In this document: in pieces, positions 42,439 to 54,294 of the stretch
Layout of the letters: every line of letters begins with the position of its first letter
How positions within the stretch are numbered: the stretch's first letter is position 1
Assembly (NCBI RefSeq): GCF_020184175.1
Contig: NC_065532.1
Coordinates: forward strand, 7,254,001-7,318,000
Reading direction: 5' to 3'
Length of the DNA: 64,000 bases
DNA from: Aphis gossypii
Taxonomy: Eukaryota; Arthropoda; Insecta; Hemiptera; Aphididae
Program-made: the position numbers and the translations under genes
Notes under the pieces: generated by a model
Told to the model about the DNA's origin: nothing
The model's database searches: none
The model's input: only the letters and a program-made list of their open reading frames with translations

Positions 42439-44162
42439 TTATTTAACTTTGTGACAACACCAGATCTGGTCGTTTGATAAATTTCCCATTTTTTTTTCTC
42501 ATTTCGATTTTTTTTTTTTGTTTTATTTTGGCTATTATTTTTTTTTCATATACCTCTCACGTCATAATCGCGCACGTGAACTGTCGTGTCGCTACCGTGT
42601 TATCTCTTCAGGAAACCCTGTTCCTTCCGGACGGCCGTACACACTAATGATTGGCCGACGACACAGGACCCCCGCCTCACCCCCGTTCGCCACCCTCTCG
42701 CCGTTGATTGTAGCACGACGTCGGGGAATTATTGTGGAGACACACTGTCACGCACCACGTTTCGTGTCCACCGCTGTTATTAATGCATTATTATTATTAT
42801 ATGTTTTATATATAAGTAGTGTATGTGTGTGATAAAAGTCGAGTGGTCAAAAGAAAATGTCATAAGTTTGTGTGTATAATAATGTATACCTACCGACTAT
42901 TGTACGGTTAGATTAGGGGTTAGTGAAATAATTCAATTTTGATATATTATAATATCATATCATAAACCGGATGAAACGTATACATAGTACATTATAATAC
43001 AGCTAGCCAGTACACGAGTATTATTTTAGATCGAGCGACGTTGTCGTTGTTTACCGCTAAGCAACAAAAGGACAAAACTTTGATAATAATGTTATACCAC
43101 GGGTCATTTATTACAAGAACATTTTTTTTATTAGAATCCAAAAAACACTGAGCTAATATCAACTTAACGTTCGATTACTTTATTAAACTGATTACTAATC
43201 GTCTAATATTTTATAGACAAACAATATTAATAAACGCAACGGAAAATAATTGAGAATCAAAGTGCGAAACCTGCAGTTTCGAAAAACGAATTTACATAGA
43301 ATCTACGATGATTTCTAATTTACGAGTATATGAAAATTAAAAAACATGATTTGCATCGTGTTATTTATATTTTTTTTTTAACGTCTCGTTGTTATCGTTA
43401 TCGATATATTTTGGAAACAGATTTGATACGATGTCGTCGGAGTGTACGCGATATAAATGGCGCTTTTTTTTCCCCCGGCCCGTCCATCGCAGCATCGTGC
43501 ATACTATGCGCGTTCCGATGTCACACGTGCGGCTGCATAATAAATAACAATAAATAATAATAATATACGCTCGTGCGGCCATGGTGACTGCTATGCGGAG
43601 ATTGTTATATATATTTTCGGACGAAAATCGTGAACGCGCGCGTCTGTCACAGCAGACGGTAATTATTGTACCATTTTATGCATATAATATACAAACACAT
43701 AAGGATACCATACGAATTGTGTATATTTTAACTCACGACGAGGTGCTGCTGCAGATTTCGGCGGGCGCACCCGTCTCGCTAATTACGATCGGAACGTGCT
43801 GCGGTCATTTGGTCAGCAGACGTCTCTCGGTCTCCACCGAGGGTCGTCACCTATCACACGTCGCGCGTAAGGCCGTTAGAATATATACTTATTATTATTA
43901 TTATTATTATTCGTAATATCACGTATATAGTAATAATAGTAATATATGATACCGGCGAGACCGGCAGCTGGGTCCGAGCGCACACGTGCGTCCGTGTCTA
44001 TTTTTAAGGCGTATATCGTACTCGGCGAAGACCGAAGACGGATTTGCCGTGTCCGATAGTCCGAACGACGAGACTTCCTGTATTTAGTACTCACTCGGCA
44101 GCACCGTGATACATACGATGGTATAGTATCGCATATATAATATTACGAGTGTCGGACTCGAC

Positions 44163-44166
<4 letters not shown>

Positions 44167-44240
<74 letters not shown>
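44167..44240 (+). repeat. (TG)37 dinucleotide repeat
   Basis: Seventy-four bases of uninterrupted TG, by far the longest pure microsatellite here. It accounts for the Cys-Val and His-Thr frames on the two strands. Long alternating purine-pyrimidine tracts can adopt Z-DNA. Confidence 0.98.
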
Positions 44241-44241
<1 letters not shown>

Positions 44242-47200
44242 ATACTGCCTGTAATATTATATACGATGGTGTACCGCATGTCCGTATTGCCAGGCACAGA
44301 CCTAAATATAATAATGTGGTATATATCTGTAGTGCCTGATGGATATGGCTCAAAAAAGGGTCCATTAAATGTCACCTAATGTCGGTTTTGGGGAGAAATA
44401 AAAATTAGATTTTGAAAGTTTTTCGAAAACGTTATTCGTGTTCGACCGTCACTCTATAATTGTTTAATAGTCTACATCTCTAAACTAGATTAAAAATACA
44501 TTTTTTTTTTATTAAGTAAACCGATTAATGTCCTTTGCCCACATGTGCATCTATAATATCATAAACATTCGTAAAATATTACGCCGCAATAAAATGATAT
44601 GCTATTATAATAAAACAATTTAAGGGGAAATGTTCGTTGCAATATTATTATAATTTTAAGGAAATTTTATTGAAAAATAGACCGATTTACAGCGTAGATA
44701 AAACTTAATATGGACTTATATTATCTTCTAAAAGTTTTCTTGACGAATTGTATACATTTTAGTAATATATTTTAAAATAAATAAAAAATACGTATACTGA
44801 ATGGAGCTTAATTTACTTTATTATACTTATTATTACTTACGATTATGTATATATATTTATTATTTATATATACAGAACTGAAGTAGGTAATTGAAAAATA
44901 TACATAATTTCCATATGAAATAATGAATTTTGTATGTATTTGAAGACTTTGAATATTAATACGGTAGGGTCTAGTATAGGCAGACAGAAAAATATCAATA
45001 ATAATTAACATAAAATAACAATTATATGACTAATAATGTTTAAGACATTTTTGTCATTTTTATTTGCAAATAAAAAACCTAAATTCTTATCAAAATAAAA
45101 CTAACAAATAGCTATCTTAGAGTGCACTGTGCATATAATAAATAAATAAAGATAGTTATTGTTTACAGTTTACAATATGAGTACGGTTTATATATACAAT
45201 ATATCTACCCGCATTTTTATCATTAGATATTTTATTTTGAAATTTTTTATTGTATAAAATATTTGTTTTGGTTAGTACCTATAATATATTAAAATATTAA
45301 ATGATAAAACGAAAGAAAAGTACTAGATTTAATAACTTTTAAAAAATAAAATTTAATCACACACACACACACACATAATATATATATATATATATAAATT
45401 TACATGTTTTAATGGTTTTGAAATAAAATGTTGTTTTATAATATTCTTTTAACATGTAATACCTACGACATAAAACGGACTAAGTACTCGTATAGGTATA
45501 CACAACGCTACAACGTAATAATAATTATGTACCAACAGTTGAATTAAAATCGTACTTTTTTGTTCTCATTTTGATATACTCCAGTTAACTATCATAAACC
45601 TACATACCGATGGTTATTCAATTAAACCGTTGGCCATATAAATTTCAAAGGATCGTGTAAGTATATACGCATTTCGTTTACACAACATTTTATTATTATT
45701 TATTATTCCGTACCAAAGTGTGTGAACTCATTTACCGTGAAGTAGGTTTAGATGATATAATGTATATTATTATATATACGTCGCTCAAATGCAACCCTCA
45801 ACGGCAACGGTCTAGTCAAAGAGATTTCGAAAGTCTTAGTTGATTTTGTAAATATTTTAATATTATTGTGCCGTTCCATCTGAAGTGTACAAAAATTCCT
45901 TTACACCACTCGGTCGTTTTCATAAAAAATATCAATATAATAATAATATATCTTGCAGTTTCACTATCTATACTGTATACCCATCTCTTATCACAAACCG
46001 TGCTCATACTATTACGTGTCATGTATACCTGCAAAGTGATTTTTAAATGTAAATACGAAATTTATTACGTAATTACATAATTTAAAATCATTACAAAGCG
46101 ATATAAATTTAAAACGATATATTATATATTTATCGAAGGAATAAAAACTTTAAGACTGTTAATGGTAAAAATACTAAAAATATTTATTTTTGTTTTGCGA
46201 TAAAGTTGTATGATGACTTCAAATCGAGTAAAAAATAATATTTCAAAAAACGTTAATACTTTTTAAGGAAATAAATGTCAAGGTTCTTTTAAAAGTTCGT
46301 TTTGTTTAATACTAAGCGGCCCAACAAAAGTGAATATTTTAGTCCCATTTAAGAAAACATCATTTTTATTTCACCTAACATAATTTTATCGGTAACAATC
46401 GTCCTGCAGATACTTAAAACACCTCGCAATTTAAAGTTAACATCGGGTAGAATTCTATATACTTTACTGTCATACGTAAATACGTTTATCGGTATATATA
46501 ATAATACGTATCATATCGTTATCCGTATCACACGCGAATAATATGTAGAACTGTCGTGGTATCCAAACGGCGAAATATAAATGTGCGTTCGTATATAATA
46601 GACAGTTGGTCTACACGACGCCGACGGTGTGAATTTAACGAGCTGTATGATATATATACTTTACGTTGGATGTATACGAAAGAAGTAGGTATATATTATT
46701 ATACAGTGTCCCTTTTTAATTTTTTTCTTCGGATTTCGCAGGGCTGTAATTGATTGGATTCGGGAACAAGACACACACGTGTCGGTCGTCAGTTTTTACG
46801 ATTGCGCGATCTTCTCAGAATTTTTGGCGAGACCGGTGGGAAACGCAAGGGATCGCGCGCGCACGCGGGAGTATACAAAACACGATATGTATACCGATGA
46901 TTAATATCGCCGTACACCCACACGCACCCACATATAAAGTATATATACACACACACATCGAAGGTCGTGAAATCGGACACATCCGCCGGACACCACAGTG
47001 TCCACCCCTTAGAAAAATCCTATGCCGTCCTTACGCGCTACTGTCCGAACACATGTGTGTATTCATACATATATACATATATATATATATTATATATTAT
47101 ATGCCAAGAGAGAAAAAGAAAATGAAAGATACAAAATACTATTTTTGTGTGTTTTGGAGAGGTGCACATAATGATACGGTGTCGGCGTTAGTGTGGATTG

Positions 47201-50200
47201 GGGGTTCGGTTTGCCGATTGACGTTACGACTGCAGAGCGTCCGATAATGCGTAACGATGACATTTTCTCGGAATCTAAATCGTAATCGGGACGAAAGGAC
47301 ATGATGCCGAGTATAATATGTTAAGGAAGAAGATCGACCACTGCCGCCGCACCCGTTTTCGGCACACGATTTTATAATATATACCCACTTCGACAAAATG
47401 AAAATAAAATATTACACTGATTTTACACTGCGGCTACTATTATTATAACAGTGCTCGCGCGTAGGTATTTGATACCGATTGCGGTCCGCCCACGTTAAAA
47501 ATTATTATTATTACATATAAGCTAAAATAGATTTACCTAGAAAAATTTCAGCTAACACAATTAGAGTTAGTATAGTATATTCGCGCGCTGTATTATATAA
47601 GTTAAATGCTGTACACTAATATCATACACTTAAATAGTATATAATACCATAATGTATAAATTAGCTTTATTAATTAATTAGGCTATGCAGCGGAGTATTT
47701 AATCCATTAAATAACAAAAAAAAAAAGAAACTTGCTACATTTTTGTTGTAGCGATAATTTATTGCATCGATAATACTTTGGTTTAATTGGTTTCTAGCGG
47801 GGCTTTACTATTATATACTCTACGTATAATGAAACCAAAACTGTTACTCAACATCATAGAGCTAATTAACATTTTTAGTTTCGCGGTGGTTCTAACAAAC
47901 ATAATATTGCAAATTTGCAAACATAATTATGTTTTGAGCTATTCAGTTCTACTCAAAAACACGTTAATAATCGCAAGTAATCAAATAATTAAATTTTATA
48001 ATCAGTTGAAAATTTAATATATTGTTATAAAGCGGTACCTACAATTAATATGGCTTCGTGTGTATAATATAATGATTAATGACTTTCACATTTAATCAGC
48101 TCTCAAAATATGTGTGCTTTGTACAAATTAAATATTATTGTGTTTGTAATTAAAATAAAGGCCTCCTACTTTTTAGTTATTACTACGATATATTAAATAA
48201 ACTCTATAGTCCATTTAAAACTAGTCTTAAGTTTTAGTATGTTTATTGGTCTAACGACTGCTACTGCCATAAAAATTACATTTTTATTATCATATGTCCC
48301 AATCAATGACGCACACAATATTATTATTTTTTGTTCTGTCAATAATGTAGATAAGCAGTTAAATTTTTAAAATTTGAAGCGTTTAAGTTTCATGATTTTT
48401 ATCATAATTTAAAATAAAAAATATTAAAAAGTATACCTATCGAATAATAGATTAGATTTGTTTTTAATAATTAAATTATTTGAATTTCTATTTATAAAAA
48501 TTACCCATTTATCTTTTCTGAAACACGCCGCCAACAAAAATTCTTTATTTTCTTCGGCATAATATCTGAAATGATTGCAAATAGTGCATACTAAAGTATA
48601 GGTTTGAATGCCGTTTATAAACTATTGTATTGTACTAAAGACACGAATATTTACCTTGATAAGAAAGTTTGATCGCTTTTCGTTGGTCATTCTGTTATAA
48701 AGTATTATATAGTTACACAAATTTTATTCTATATGCTTACAATTATTTTAAATTTTAGTATTTAAGCAAAATATTTTTAACCATATGACCATTATAAAAA
48801 CAGTTTAATACACATTTGTTGTCATTTACGAATAATTTATACGTTCGCAAAATCAGTATAACCTCGTGTTCGTATGGATGATAATGACTGAATACACTAC
48901 TTATTTTTTTTTAATCACTTTTATGAACATTTCTTAAAATTTAGACGTATTAAACCGTCAATTAATATGGACACATAGGTACATGTATTATGTATGTAGC
49001 AAGGAGTATGTCGTATGTATTTATTAATTATCTATACTATGAAGTATAAATAAACTATAATAATACAACACTACGGTATGATATTATAACTTAGCCCACT
49101 CCAATCAAGTCTCTAAAACCGCCCATGCATAATACGATAGTAAATAAATCAATAAACAAATAAACGACACATTCGGTTTCCCAGTATATATTTCACAGAC
49201 GGTTTTGATTGTTTACCAGTCATAAATCATTTATGTGGAATAATTATTGTTGTATAATAAAATCTTTGGTCACAATCCGTGAATTTAGAAAGAAATACAA
49301 TTAACGCGTAATTCGCTATTCCGAACATTATATTGTGTTGATTGATAATAAATGTATTGTTATTATTTGTGACAATATTATTGACAATCGTTGTCATACT
49401 CCGTTTACTCGCTTGCATTGATTTATTTTATAACAATAAACGATCAAGAACCGATCTAATTTTAACAAATCCATAATTATTTTATTGAATCAGGTCTAAT
49501 AATTATTGAAATAAGATGTATTATAGTCCATTTGTTGCTAGTCACACCCTCCGTTCTAGAATTTCAGAATTATTTAAGTAATGATAATGTTCGCTAGAAA
49601 CACCCGAGTTATGGTTTTAAAGCGTTGGTTACGACTTTTACGTTGACAGCCAAAGTACACTTTTTTATTGCTACTACTAATTATTATATTAATTAATATA
49701 ACATTGGTGTATTATACTTGTTTTTGTCATTTAGCACTTAATATACGATATAATATATAAAACGAATCTACGCTTATTCGATAATCATGCATGATACGTA
49801 TATGAGTTATAAAATATAAACTCGAAAGTCTTAGTGGTCGAAAAAGAAAAGAAAGACGGATAAGAATCTTAACGTTTACTTGGTGTAAACTTATTATACC
49901 CTGTCAAGAAACAATGTATAGTATATTACTTTTTTTGATTTATATGATACTTAAATCACTAATTTCTCAATAAATTTTTGAAAATAAAAAATAATGTATA
50001 GGTAGTCAGTCATATAGTTTTTTGTTTCAATTGTAGTGATTGTTACTAACAAACTTATAAACAGTCATGTTTAAAGTAATAAAGTAATGAACTAAAATTT
50101 TTTGAATTTACCAATGCTAAAAATGTAACATTATTATTTATTTATTTTTTTTATTGTGTATATTTTTGTCTTAGTTCCTAAATTTTGGCAAAAATATGAA

Positions 50201-51574
50201 ATTGAGAAAATAATTAAAAGCATTATATTGGGTATGCCGTTTGTTTGTTCTATTTATATACATTTTATTAACTGTTATCGCATAATACAAAATCACTGTT
50301 ATTTCCTAAGTATTTGAGCCATTTGAGGAATACAGTCAACCAGGGTTGTATAACTTATTTTATTAATTATAAAAATGAATACATAAATATAGTGCCTAAA
50401 TAATCAGAAATTAAATGTAATTATTATATAAAAGTAAATTTCTTCATCAAATAAATTTTATATTATGTATTTTAAGCAATAAAAATATATAAATATATAA
50501 TACCAATAGATCACTGATCAATATATAACAATAACAATAACGGTTAAAATTAAAACGAAGTTGTGTATGACAAGTGGATAAATAGTTAGTAATTAACATT
50601 CAATTCGATTTATAAAATGTGAAAGTAAATCATAATAATATAATAAAGCTACAAATTTAAATTTTTATGTTAATTTCATGTAAGCTTTTATATTTTGGAA
50701 GGTCATAAGTGGAGTGGTACGAAAATCATTACTTTGTTAAAGCAACAAAAATTTATTTCAAAATTACGAGTACATTAAGAGTATTTTTTTTTTTCAAAAA
50801 ATAACTCAAATCTACGAATCCTAACCTATCAACAATATCATTTAAATGCAGTTACTGGAGAATATGAAAAAAACATACATATTATAGTATATAGAAATAT
50901 AAACGATAGAAAATTAGAGACAAATTCTTCGATTACTGATCAACTTTATTTAATGATTACAATATTTAATATTCATCCCAACAATAATAATCGTAAAAAA
51001 AAAAATTGAAAATACCTGACCTTTATTAGGGACTTAGTATAGATTCTATTCTCTCTTTCACGGCCATCATACCTGTTACCATGAGACATATTTCAACGAG
51101 TCGTCTATTTTTAAAACCACCTACAATCTTTGAAATTCGTCACAAAATACAAAAATCGAATATACAAGATTGAATATTTGATTTAATATAAGTCATACAC
51201 GTATGAATATTTTTGGGTTCAATATCTGTATACTCAAATGTAACCTTACCAAAAAAAAAAAAAAACATTTTTTCAAAACTTGTGATTTTCAAAAAAATAA
51301 AATAGGTATATATATATTTTTAAATACATAATATTATGTTATAAACGGTTTATGAGTAGGTACTACGAATGAGGCATATAAATTAATATGATATCACGCG
51401 AGTGGATTTACAGATTTATACAGAAGGTACACATATGAACGATTATGGTACTATATAATATATAATTATTATTTATTGTATATTTTAATATTATTGATAG
51501 TGCGCGTTGTGCGTTATTCGTTTTAAATGTACTTAATATTTAGGTGTTGAAACACACAAAATGCGTTGCCTTAC
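44241..51574. other. Noncoding; CpG patch at 46500-47400
   Basis: AT-rich except for 46500-47400. In that patch a plus-strand acceptor (a pyrimidine-rich tract ending TTTCGCAG at 46741) opens a 53-codon frame, and on the other strand an ATG at 47302 starts a 70-codon frame; the two are convergent and neither is tied to other exons. (CA)n then (TA)n lie at 45358-45395. From 47500 to 51500 the sequence is AT-rich and empty. The hydrophobic 76-codon frame at 47787-48017 is AT-driven. Confidence 0.45.
45358..45395 (+). repeat. Compound (CA)n(TA)n repeat
   Basis: About nine CA units followed directly by about ten TA units. Confidence 0.9.
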
Positions 51575-51705
51575 CTTTGGCGAGTCGCCTGGCCACGGAT
51601 TTTGACCTCATTGGGGGTGATATCGTCGGAGTGTGCCGCCGTGGTCGCGTGGCTTCAACTGGCGTGCCCGCCGTGCACGTTTTCGCACACAGGGCTTGAG
51701 TTTCC
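51575..51705 (-). CDS. Candidate exon of an unidentified minus-strand gene
   Basis: I do not recognise the protein. On the minus strand, GTTTTTCAG (ending 51706) is followed by 131 bases that end at a good donor, GTAAGG, beginning at 51574. One frame is open throughout, entering after one base and leaving with one base of a codon, so the flanking introns would be phase 2 and phase 1. The peptide begins ETQALCAKTCTAGTPVEA and ends PPMRSKSVARRLAK, basic and Pro-rich; the other two frames contain stops. GC content falls sharply exactly at the donor, which argues that the 3' boundary is real. It could instead be the 3' part of a first exon using the ATG at 51611, with the GC-rich sequence to 52215 as its promoter. 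Partner exons were not found on either side. Confidence 0.35.
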
Positions 51706-52950
51706 CTGAAAAACGGTCCCCGCCGGCGCACCTGTGTACCCGCGCGGCCCCTGCACGACGCAGTTATCAGTCATCGGCCGACACCGCCACCGTCGCGACA
51801 CATTATAACGGTGTATAATATGGGTACACCGTATATTTCGTAATGCGCGTTCTACACGCCCGGTACGTCGTTATTGTTATAATATATGCGTTGTATTAAT
51901 TATGAATAACGCCGTTGCCTCGTATTACATAATATTTTGAATCACAATCGATGTCGCCAATGTCTCTACGTCATGACAATAACACATAATGTAGGTATCC
52001 GATCGACGGGACACGTGATTGGGAATTGTGCAGCGCGCGAGTGCATTTAACGCACGACCGTATACCACAATACGAGTATACACAATATAATATAGACATG
52101 ACAGTGGGTAGTACGAGTATACGTGATGTGATGACGTAGCACTGGGACTGACTCGGGTGGCGATGACGCGATAGCCGACCTGACCCTGCCGTACGGGGGA
52201 CGACTTGCTGAGCAACGCTTACCACCAACATTTATTTGAATTCTGATTTTCGAGATTTTTCAACACCCCCTAAAACCTTTTTTTTTAATTTTGAACTATT
52301 TTATACGCTATGCGTACTTACTATACTCAAGTGTCCTTAATAGTGTCCAAGTGTCCGGTGGGATGATACAAAAACTTATTTTTATAAATTGTAGCCTCTA
52401 TCCCCTCAATTTTTTCCCGAATATTATTTAGCGGATAATGTTTTTGAACGTTTTGATGGAGGTACTTATTTTGAAATTGTAAATATTGTATTTATCAATT
52501 ATAGTGTTTAAAAATAGTTTTGTTAAAATACAAAATAGGTGTAATATTTATAATACTTAGATAATTTTTAAAAACATTTATAAGTCAAAACCTTTAGTAT
52601 AACAAATTCAAATAATTCAAATACTACTTGTTCAAATTTTGATTTCAACACTTTTAAAACAATTGTTTATAAAAATAAAAAAGTAGAGTAGATATTATTC
52701 ATTAAAAAAATTCAAAACACGAATACATGATGAAATTTGAAAGTATACAATTAATGAATCACAACAAGTAAAGCTCGACAGATTAGTAGTTTTGATTATT
52801 GTAAATACTTTAGATGATTAAAAAAAGAATACTATTATGTTTTATTTATAACACCTACAATGCTACATAGTATCAATATGTGTTTGTAATGTGTATTGTT
52901 TTTGTAGATATATTTCATATACGTTAAGTTAACGATCAAAATCGAAGATA

Positions 52951-52985
<35 letters not shown>

Positions 52986-53000
52986 TAACAAGAAAAAATT
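51706..53000. other. CpG-rich flank, then AT-rich noncoding
   Basis: 51706-52230 is CpG-rich and could be a promoter for the minus-strand exon at 51575-51705. 52230-53000 is AT-rich. Near 52320-52360 the word GTGTCC recurs three times within 25 bases. (TA)n at 52955-52982. Confidence 0.4.
52955..52982. repeat. (TA)14 dinucleotide repeat
   Basis: Twenty-eight bases of uninterrupted TA. Confidence 0.95.
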
Positions 53001-53563
53001 CTACAAAAATAAAACAGAAAAAACGAATCCCGCACAGATTCCGGAGATTGAACCGTAAAACGATTTAGAAGCTGTTTGTGTCCTTCGAACTGCGAATTGC
53101 TGCAAAGATGAAATATTATCAGCCGTTCCGGGATAACTTTCCGAACTAACGGGCAAACGATAAACCATCATTTATAGGACTATTACGTTATCCGAGTGTC
53201 GGTGGACGTGGTGGAGGCGGTGATTGTGCCGCTGCAGTGCGAGAAGCTGTTTGGAACAATTTTTCCGAAGCATTAAAAACCAACCTCGCCCGCGTAAACA
53301 CTCCTGTATTGTTTCGGAACGTTAAAAAACAATAACAGTGGTCGTAAAATATAAAAAAAAAATCCAACGGTGTTCTTGCGATGCCATAAAATAATATTAT
53401 ATACGTACCTTAAACCTATTACTATGTATACATATACGTACGCGAGTGTATGCACATTTATGGAGTCACTACCACCGTTAGAAATGTGTAAAGTATTCTG
53501 TCCAAACGCGTCAATTTTAAATAATATCTCACTACTGCTGTGATAATAATCCGTGGTTGACAT
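53001..53563 (-). CDS. Candidate two-exon small protein, unidentified
   Basis: I do not recognise this product. Exon 1 would run from the ATG at 53563 to 53438 (42 codons, beginning MSTTDYYHSSSEILFKIDAF), followed by GTATATG. Exon 2 would begin at 53099 after a good acceptor (TTTCATCTTTGCAG) and end at a TAG at 53001-53003. Both junctions are phase 0 and the 74-residue product ends in a hydrophobic segment (GICAGFVFSVLFL), as in a tail-anchored membrane protein. A different donor (GTACGT, 17 codons later) would put exon 2 in another open frame, so the frame is ambiguous. The pair lies upstream of ODAD4 and diverges from it, leaving about 730 bases between the two ATGs. The donor is only moderate and the start context poor, so this is a weak call. 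Confidence 0.25.
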
Positions 53564-54294
53564 GTATAATTGATCGTTGCATGGGTGTGTTCATACTGGA
53601 TCGCCCGGCCGAATGAAATAGTTCATTTTTAAGTTTTTTTCGCAAACAATATTTAAATAGAAAACAGAGATCAGACCTTATAATATGACATATATACCTG
53701 CTGACTGTAGATAAAACGAGTAACTTTATGTAAGGGGTACTGACTGTACTGTATGTACACCTTGAAAAGTGCAAAGAAATTGAAATAATGTAAATCCAAC
53801 ATGAGTAATTCATAATTCCACGAAAAAAGCTCTTGCGATAAATTCATAAATTCTATTCATATTTTTTTATACATAAACATAAATAAAGATAACATAATAA
53901 AAACAATATATAAAATTATATACATAAAATATATAAAAAATGTACATATAAATTTAATTAATTTCTTTTATACCTATTTATAGTAGGACCATTAAATTCT
54001 TATTTTAATTTTTTGTTACGATTATTATATAAAATTTAAATAAATATACTATTTTGTTTTTATATAATATTTTATCATGTTCTTATAAGCAAAATAAACA
54101 TGACTACAATTTAGTTTAGACTGCTCAACAGATTTATGAACTATGTAGCCATGACGTCAAAATTCGAGAAAATTAATTTATATTTAAAATTGTATATTAT
54201 TATATAATATTATATATTGTGACGTTTCGATTTTTTTTTTGATAGGTAAGTTAAATTCGTATTTGTTTCTCACGATTTCTCGTATAATATTAAC
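53564..54294. promoter_or_regulatory. Upstream region of ODAD4
   Basis: AT-rich sequence between the candidate minus-strand gene and the ODAD4 start codon. The last 100 bases before the ATG contain TATATAATA-type runs and TTGTGACGTTTCG (about 54220); the transcription start cannot be placed by reading. Confidence 0.35.

Larger units (their letters stand above)
37012..44166. other. Noncoding; CpG patches and microsatellites
   Basis: CpG-containing patches at 37020-38400, 39480-40290, 40780-41480 and 41440-42830, with AT-rich sequence between. Contains a perfect T9A9 palindrome (38754-38773), (CGG)n (39776-39798), (TA)n near 40200 and (CT)n (42415-42438). The 130-codon plus frame at 41439-41831, and others at 42518-42832 and 43581-43916, lack domains and splice support. 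No gene called. Confidence 0.45.

Noticed and set aside
44084..44379. His-Thr and Cys-Val repeat proteins
   Set aside because: Translations of the (TG)37 microsatellite on the two strands.
46750..47247. 165-codon plus-strand frame
   Set aside because: Crosses (CA)n and (TA)n repeats and lies in another phase from the acceptor-led frame at 46742. No domain.
47787..48017. Hydrophobic 76-codon plus frame resembling a membrane peptide
   Set aside because: AT-rich codons produce Ile/Leu/Asn-rich strings in this genome. No ATG near its start (it begins with TTG) and no supporting signals.
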